From: Bacteroidota bacterium
Lineage (GTDB): Bacteria; Bacteroidota; Bacteroidia; Bacteroidales; F082
Direction: 5' to 3'
DNA: 64,000 nucleotides
NCBI GenBank assembly: GCA_020444415.1
Contig: JAHLLA010000001.1
Location: 186,001 to 250,000, forward strand
The notes beneath the pieces were generated by a model. It was not told the origin of the DNA and did no database searches. It saw nothing but the letters and a program-made list of their open reading frames with translations. Shown piece by piece: positions 61,976 through 64,000 of the stretch. Position 1 is the stretch's first letter; each line of letters opens with the position of its first letter. The position numbers were made by a program, and so were the translations under genes.

Positions 61976-63388
61976 TTGTCGTATCGGTATTTTAATAAAA
62001 ACCTCTTTGCTGATATCAGGTTCTGGATTTTGGTATTTGCCCTGATAAGACTTTATGGAATAACCAATCCGCCACTTGAAGTTGCGCATAACTGGCGGCA
62101 GACAACAGTTACCATGGTAGCCCGGAATTTTTATGAAATAAGTCCGGATATTATGCACCCACGCATTGATATTGCAGGTGAAAAAACAGGCATCACAGGT
62201 ATGGAGTTCCCCTTGTTCAACTACCTCATTTATTTGGTTTCGTTGATTTTTGGCTATGAACATTGGTTCGGAAGACTCATTAACCTGGCAGTTTCAAGTA
62301 CAGGTATTTTATTCTTTTATAAGCTGGTTAAAAAGTATTTTAAGCCTGATACGGCTTTTTATGCAGCATTTATCTTACTGGTTTCCTTTTGGTTTTCGTA
62401 TTCCAGAAAGATTATGCCCGACACTTTCGCCTCTTCTCTTGTGATGATTTCACTGTATTATGGCACCAAATATCTCGACAAAAAACCCTCAAATACCAAC
62501 CTGCTGCTTTATTTTATTTTCGGACTGGCCGGCATACTGTCAAAATTACCTGTGGCCTATTTTTGGGTATTTTACGTTATTTTGTTTTATTCAAAAAGCG
62601 TAACACTGCGCCGCAAAACAATGTTTAGCCTTGTGAGTTTTGCGCTGGCTATTCCCGTCTACTTCTGGTATTTCATTTGGGTGCCACATTTAGTTGAAGC
62701 ATATGGCTTTTGGCACTTTTTCATGGGCGATCCTTTTGAAAAGGGCATTAGAGATGCGGTCACTTATTATCCGAGGATTTTAAATCACTTTTATGAATCG
62801 GCAATAAGATACAGTGGCTTTGTGATGATGCTTGCAGGTATTTTTTATGCCTTCTTAAAAAAGAACCGGATATTACAGGCTATATTCTTTCTTTCACTTT
62901 TCGCGTTTACGCTTATTATTTTTAAATCAGGAAGAACCTTTGCATTTCATTCTTATTACATCATACCATTCATTCCAGTATTAGCGATTTTTGCAGCTCA
63001 CGGGATCAGCATGGTTCAAAACAAAAAATTCGTATTCATCTTACTGTTGCTCATAAGCATTGAAGGTTTATTAAACCAATGGGATGATTTTGTTATTAAA
63101 CCCGATGAAAAAGCCCTTACGCAGCTTGAAGCCGACCTGGACAAAGTATCAAATCGCAATGATCTGATCGTAATCAATAGCGATTATGTGCCCACCCCCA
63201 TGTATTTTGCACATCGCAAAGGCTGGATTACATCCAATGAGAATTTGTTTGATCATTCGTATCTTGAGGCCTTAAGAGAAAAAGGTTGTAAATATATCCT
63301 GGTGCTTAAAAAATCCTTTGGCGAGAATATCCATTTGAATAAGAAGATTCTATTTGAAAATGAGCATTATAAGGTGTATCAAAATTAA
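61976..63388 (+). CDS. GT39/ArnT-like membrane glycosyltransferase
   Basis: A polytopic membrane protein of about 470 residues with about 11 hydrophobic segments. It starts with a short N-terminus, then [12 protein letters not shown] and [20 protein letters not shown], the first luminal loop typical of GT-C transferases with a likely catalytic Asp in [20 protein letters not shown]. No in-frame ATG exists near the start. I place it at TTG 61976, one base past the stop of the preceding regulator; TTG 61961 or 61940 are alternatives, which would overlap that gene. It probably transfers a sugar from a polyprenyl-phosphate donor; acceptor unknown. Confidence 0.78.
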   Translation: MSYRYFNKNLFADIRFWILVFALIRLYGITNPPLEVAHNWRQTTVTMVARNFYEISPDIMHPRIDIAGEKTGITGMEFPLFNYLIYLVSLIFGYEHWFGRLINLAVSSTGILFFYKLVKKYFKPDTAFYAAFILLVSFWFSYSRKIMPDTFASSLVMISLYYGTKYLDKKPSNTNLLLYFIFGLAGILSKLPVAYFWVFYVILFYSKSVTLRRKTMFSLVSFALAIPVYFWYFIWVPHLVEAYGFWHFFMGDPFEKGIRDAVTYYPRILNHFYESAIRYSGFVMMLAGIFYAFLKKNRILQAIFFLSLFAFTLIIFKSGRTFAFHSYYIIPFIPVLAIFAAHGISMVQNKKFVFILLLLISIEGLLNQWDDFVIKPDEKALTQLEADLDKVSNRNDLIVINSDYVPTPMYFAHRKGWITSNENLFDHSYLEALREKGCKYILVLKKSFGENIHLNKKILFENEHYKVYQN

Positions 63389-64000
63389 ACAAGCAATTTC
63401 TGCCATATCATGTCTTTCAGTTGCATAATGCCTTTTTGCGTAATAGACGAAATGAACATATGTGGGGTCTCCGGTAATTCCTTTTCAATTTCCGCCCGCA
63501 ATTCTTCATCCAGCATATCTGATTTAGAAATGGCCAGAATGTGTTCTTTGTCCATCAATTCAGGATTGTACTGTCTGAGCTCATTTAACAGTATTTTGTA
63601 TTCCTTTTTGATATCATCACTGTCAGCCGGTACTAAAAACAACAATATCGAATTTCTTTCAATATGCCGTAAAAATCTCAGGCCAAGACCTTTACCTTCA
63701 TGTGCTCCTTCAATAATACCGGGAATGTCAGCCATAACAAATGAATAATTATCACGATAAGAAACAATACCCAGGTTAGGACGTAAGGTAGTAAAAGGAT
63801 AATCGGCAATCTCAGGTTTTGCTGCCGAAACAACAGATAACAAAGTTGATTTTCCGGCATTCGGAAATCCTACCAGTCCAACGTCAGCCAGTATTTTCAA
63901 TTCGAATACGATATTCGCTTCAACTCCTTCTTCGCCAGGTTGCGCGTATTTAGGTGCCTGGTTGGTGGAAGTTTTAAAATGATCATTACCAAGTCCTCCC
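63385..64000 (-). CDS. obgE: GTPase Obg, partial: N-terminus beyond the window
   Basis: Only the C-terminal about 205 residues are present, running off the right edge. The Obg-fold end is visible ([34 protein letters not shown]), followed by the G domain: [18 protein letters not shown] (P-loop), [28 protein letters not shown], and AISKSDML (the guanine-binding NKxD appears as SKSD). Obg GTPases act in ribosome assembly and stringent control. The stop overlaps the end of the convergent glycosyltransferase gene by 4 bases (63385-63388). Confidence 0.94.
   Translation of the reverse strand, partial: GGLGNDHFKTSTNQAPKYAQPGEEGVEANIVFELKILADVGLVGFPNAGKSTLLSVVSAAKPEIADYPFTTLRPNLGIVSYRDNYSFVMADIPGIIEGAHEGKGLGLRFLRHIERNSILLFLVPADSDDIKKEYKILLNELRQYNPELMDKEHILAISKSDMLDEELRAEIEKELPETPHMFISSITQKGIMQLKDMIWQKLLV

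Noticed and set aside
1-64000. CRISPR array, tRNA, rRNA, prophage or intact insertion sequence
   Set aside because: No regularly spaced repeats, RNA gene signatures, transposase or phage genes were seen on either strand.

Overview
This 64 kb window is bacterial chromosome that looks like an anaerobic or facultatively anaerobic member of the Bacteroidota. The evidence is a T9SS-type C-terminal sorting domain, several lipoproteins, promoters of the Bacteroidota type (TTG/TTTG, 19-20 nt, TAnnTTTG), few Shine-Dalgarno sequences, AT-rich spacers, and fermentative redox enzymes ([FeFe] hydrogenase, NfnAB). I saw no rRNA, tRNA, CRISPR array, phage or intact insertion sequence.

Layout. (1) 1-9652: three relatives of the ATP-grasp (PEP/pyruvate-binding) part of PEP synthase, two of them apparently in an operon behind glutamate dehydrogenase, plus a metallophosphoesterase. 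(2) 9881-14697: an exported alpha/beta-hydrolase-like protein, an OB-fold lipoprotein, an M3 metallopeptidase lipoprotein and a UPF0316 membrane protein. (3) 15015-27122: a minus-strand cluster carrying the trimeric [FeFe] hydrogenase HydABC, a second hydrogenase-like protein fused to a histidine kinase, two response regulators, a receiver-kinase hybrid and all three H-cluster maturases HydG, HydF and HydE. (4) 27614-31155: a Cache/PAS kinase with its LuxR-type regulator, and a SlyD-type isomerase. (5) 31277-34154: three-gene proton-translocating transhydrogenase. (6) 34155-38510: a phenylalanine/tyrosine operon behind two tandem attenuators with Phe/Tyr-rich leader peptides. (7) 38511-46143: a complete trp operon (EGDCFBA) plus a DAHP synthase, behind a leader with three consecutive Trp codons. 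(8) 46414-52163: a DUF362 protein, a DUF6599-like protein, and two paralogous lipoproteins flanking a leucine-rich T9SS protein. (9) 52314-57574: a NifX/NifB-like protein, a cysteate synthase homologue, a DHOD-like protein and NfnAB. (10) 57785-64000: a fourth ATP-grasp protein with two receiver-like domains, divergent from a LuxR regulator lacking its phospho-acceptor Asp, a GT39-like glycosyltransferase and the C-terminal part of Obg.

How it works together. HydABC, NfnAB and PntAB are all enzymes that exchange electrons among ferredoxin, NADH, NADPH and H2, so the region is rich in redox balancing. The hydrogenase cluster appears to encode its own sensing branch: a hydrogenase-like sensor kinase, two receivers and a receiver-kinase. 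The aromatic operons are each preceded by a promoter, a leader peptide and an intrinsic terminator, consistent with ribosome-mediated attenuation.

The strongest candidate for an undescribed system is the family of four ATP-grasp proteins. Three complete members share motifs G-x-G-R-W-G and G-[ST]-H-F-F where PEP synthase has its phosphohistidine swivel domain, and lack the PEP-binding barrel. Their extra domains are receivers, GAF-like regions and a nucleotidyltransferase. The role proposed is inference; no database search was possible.
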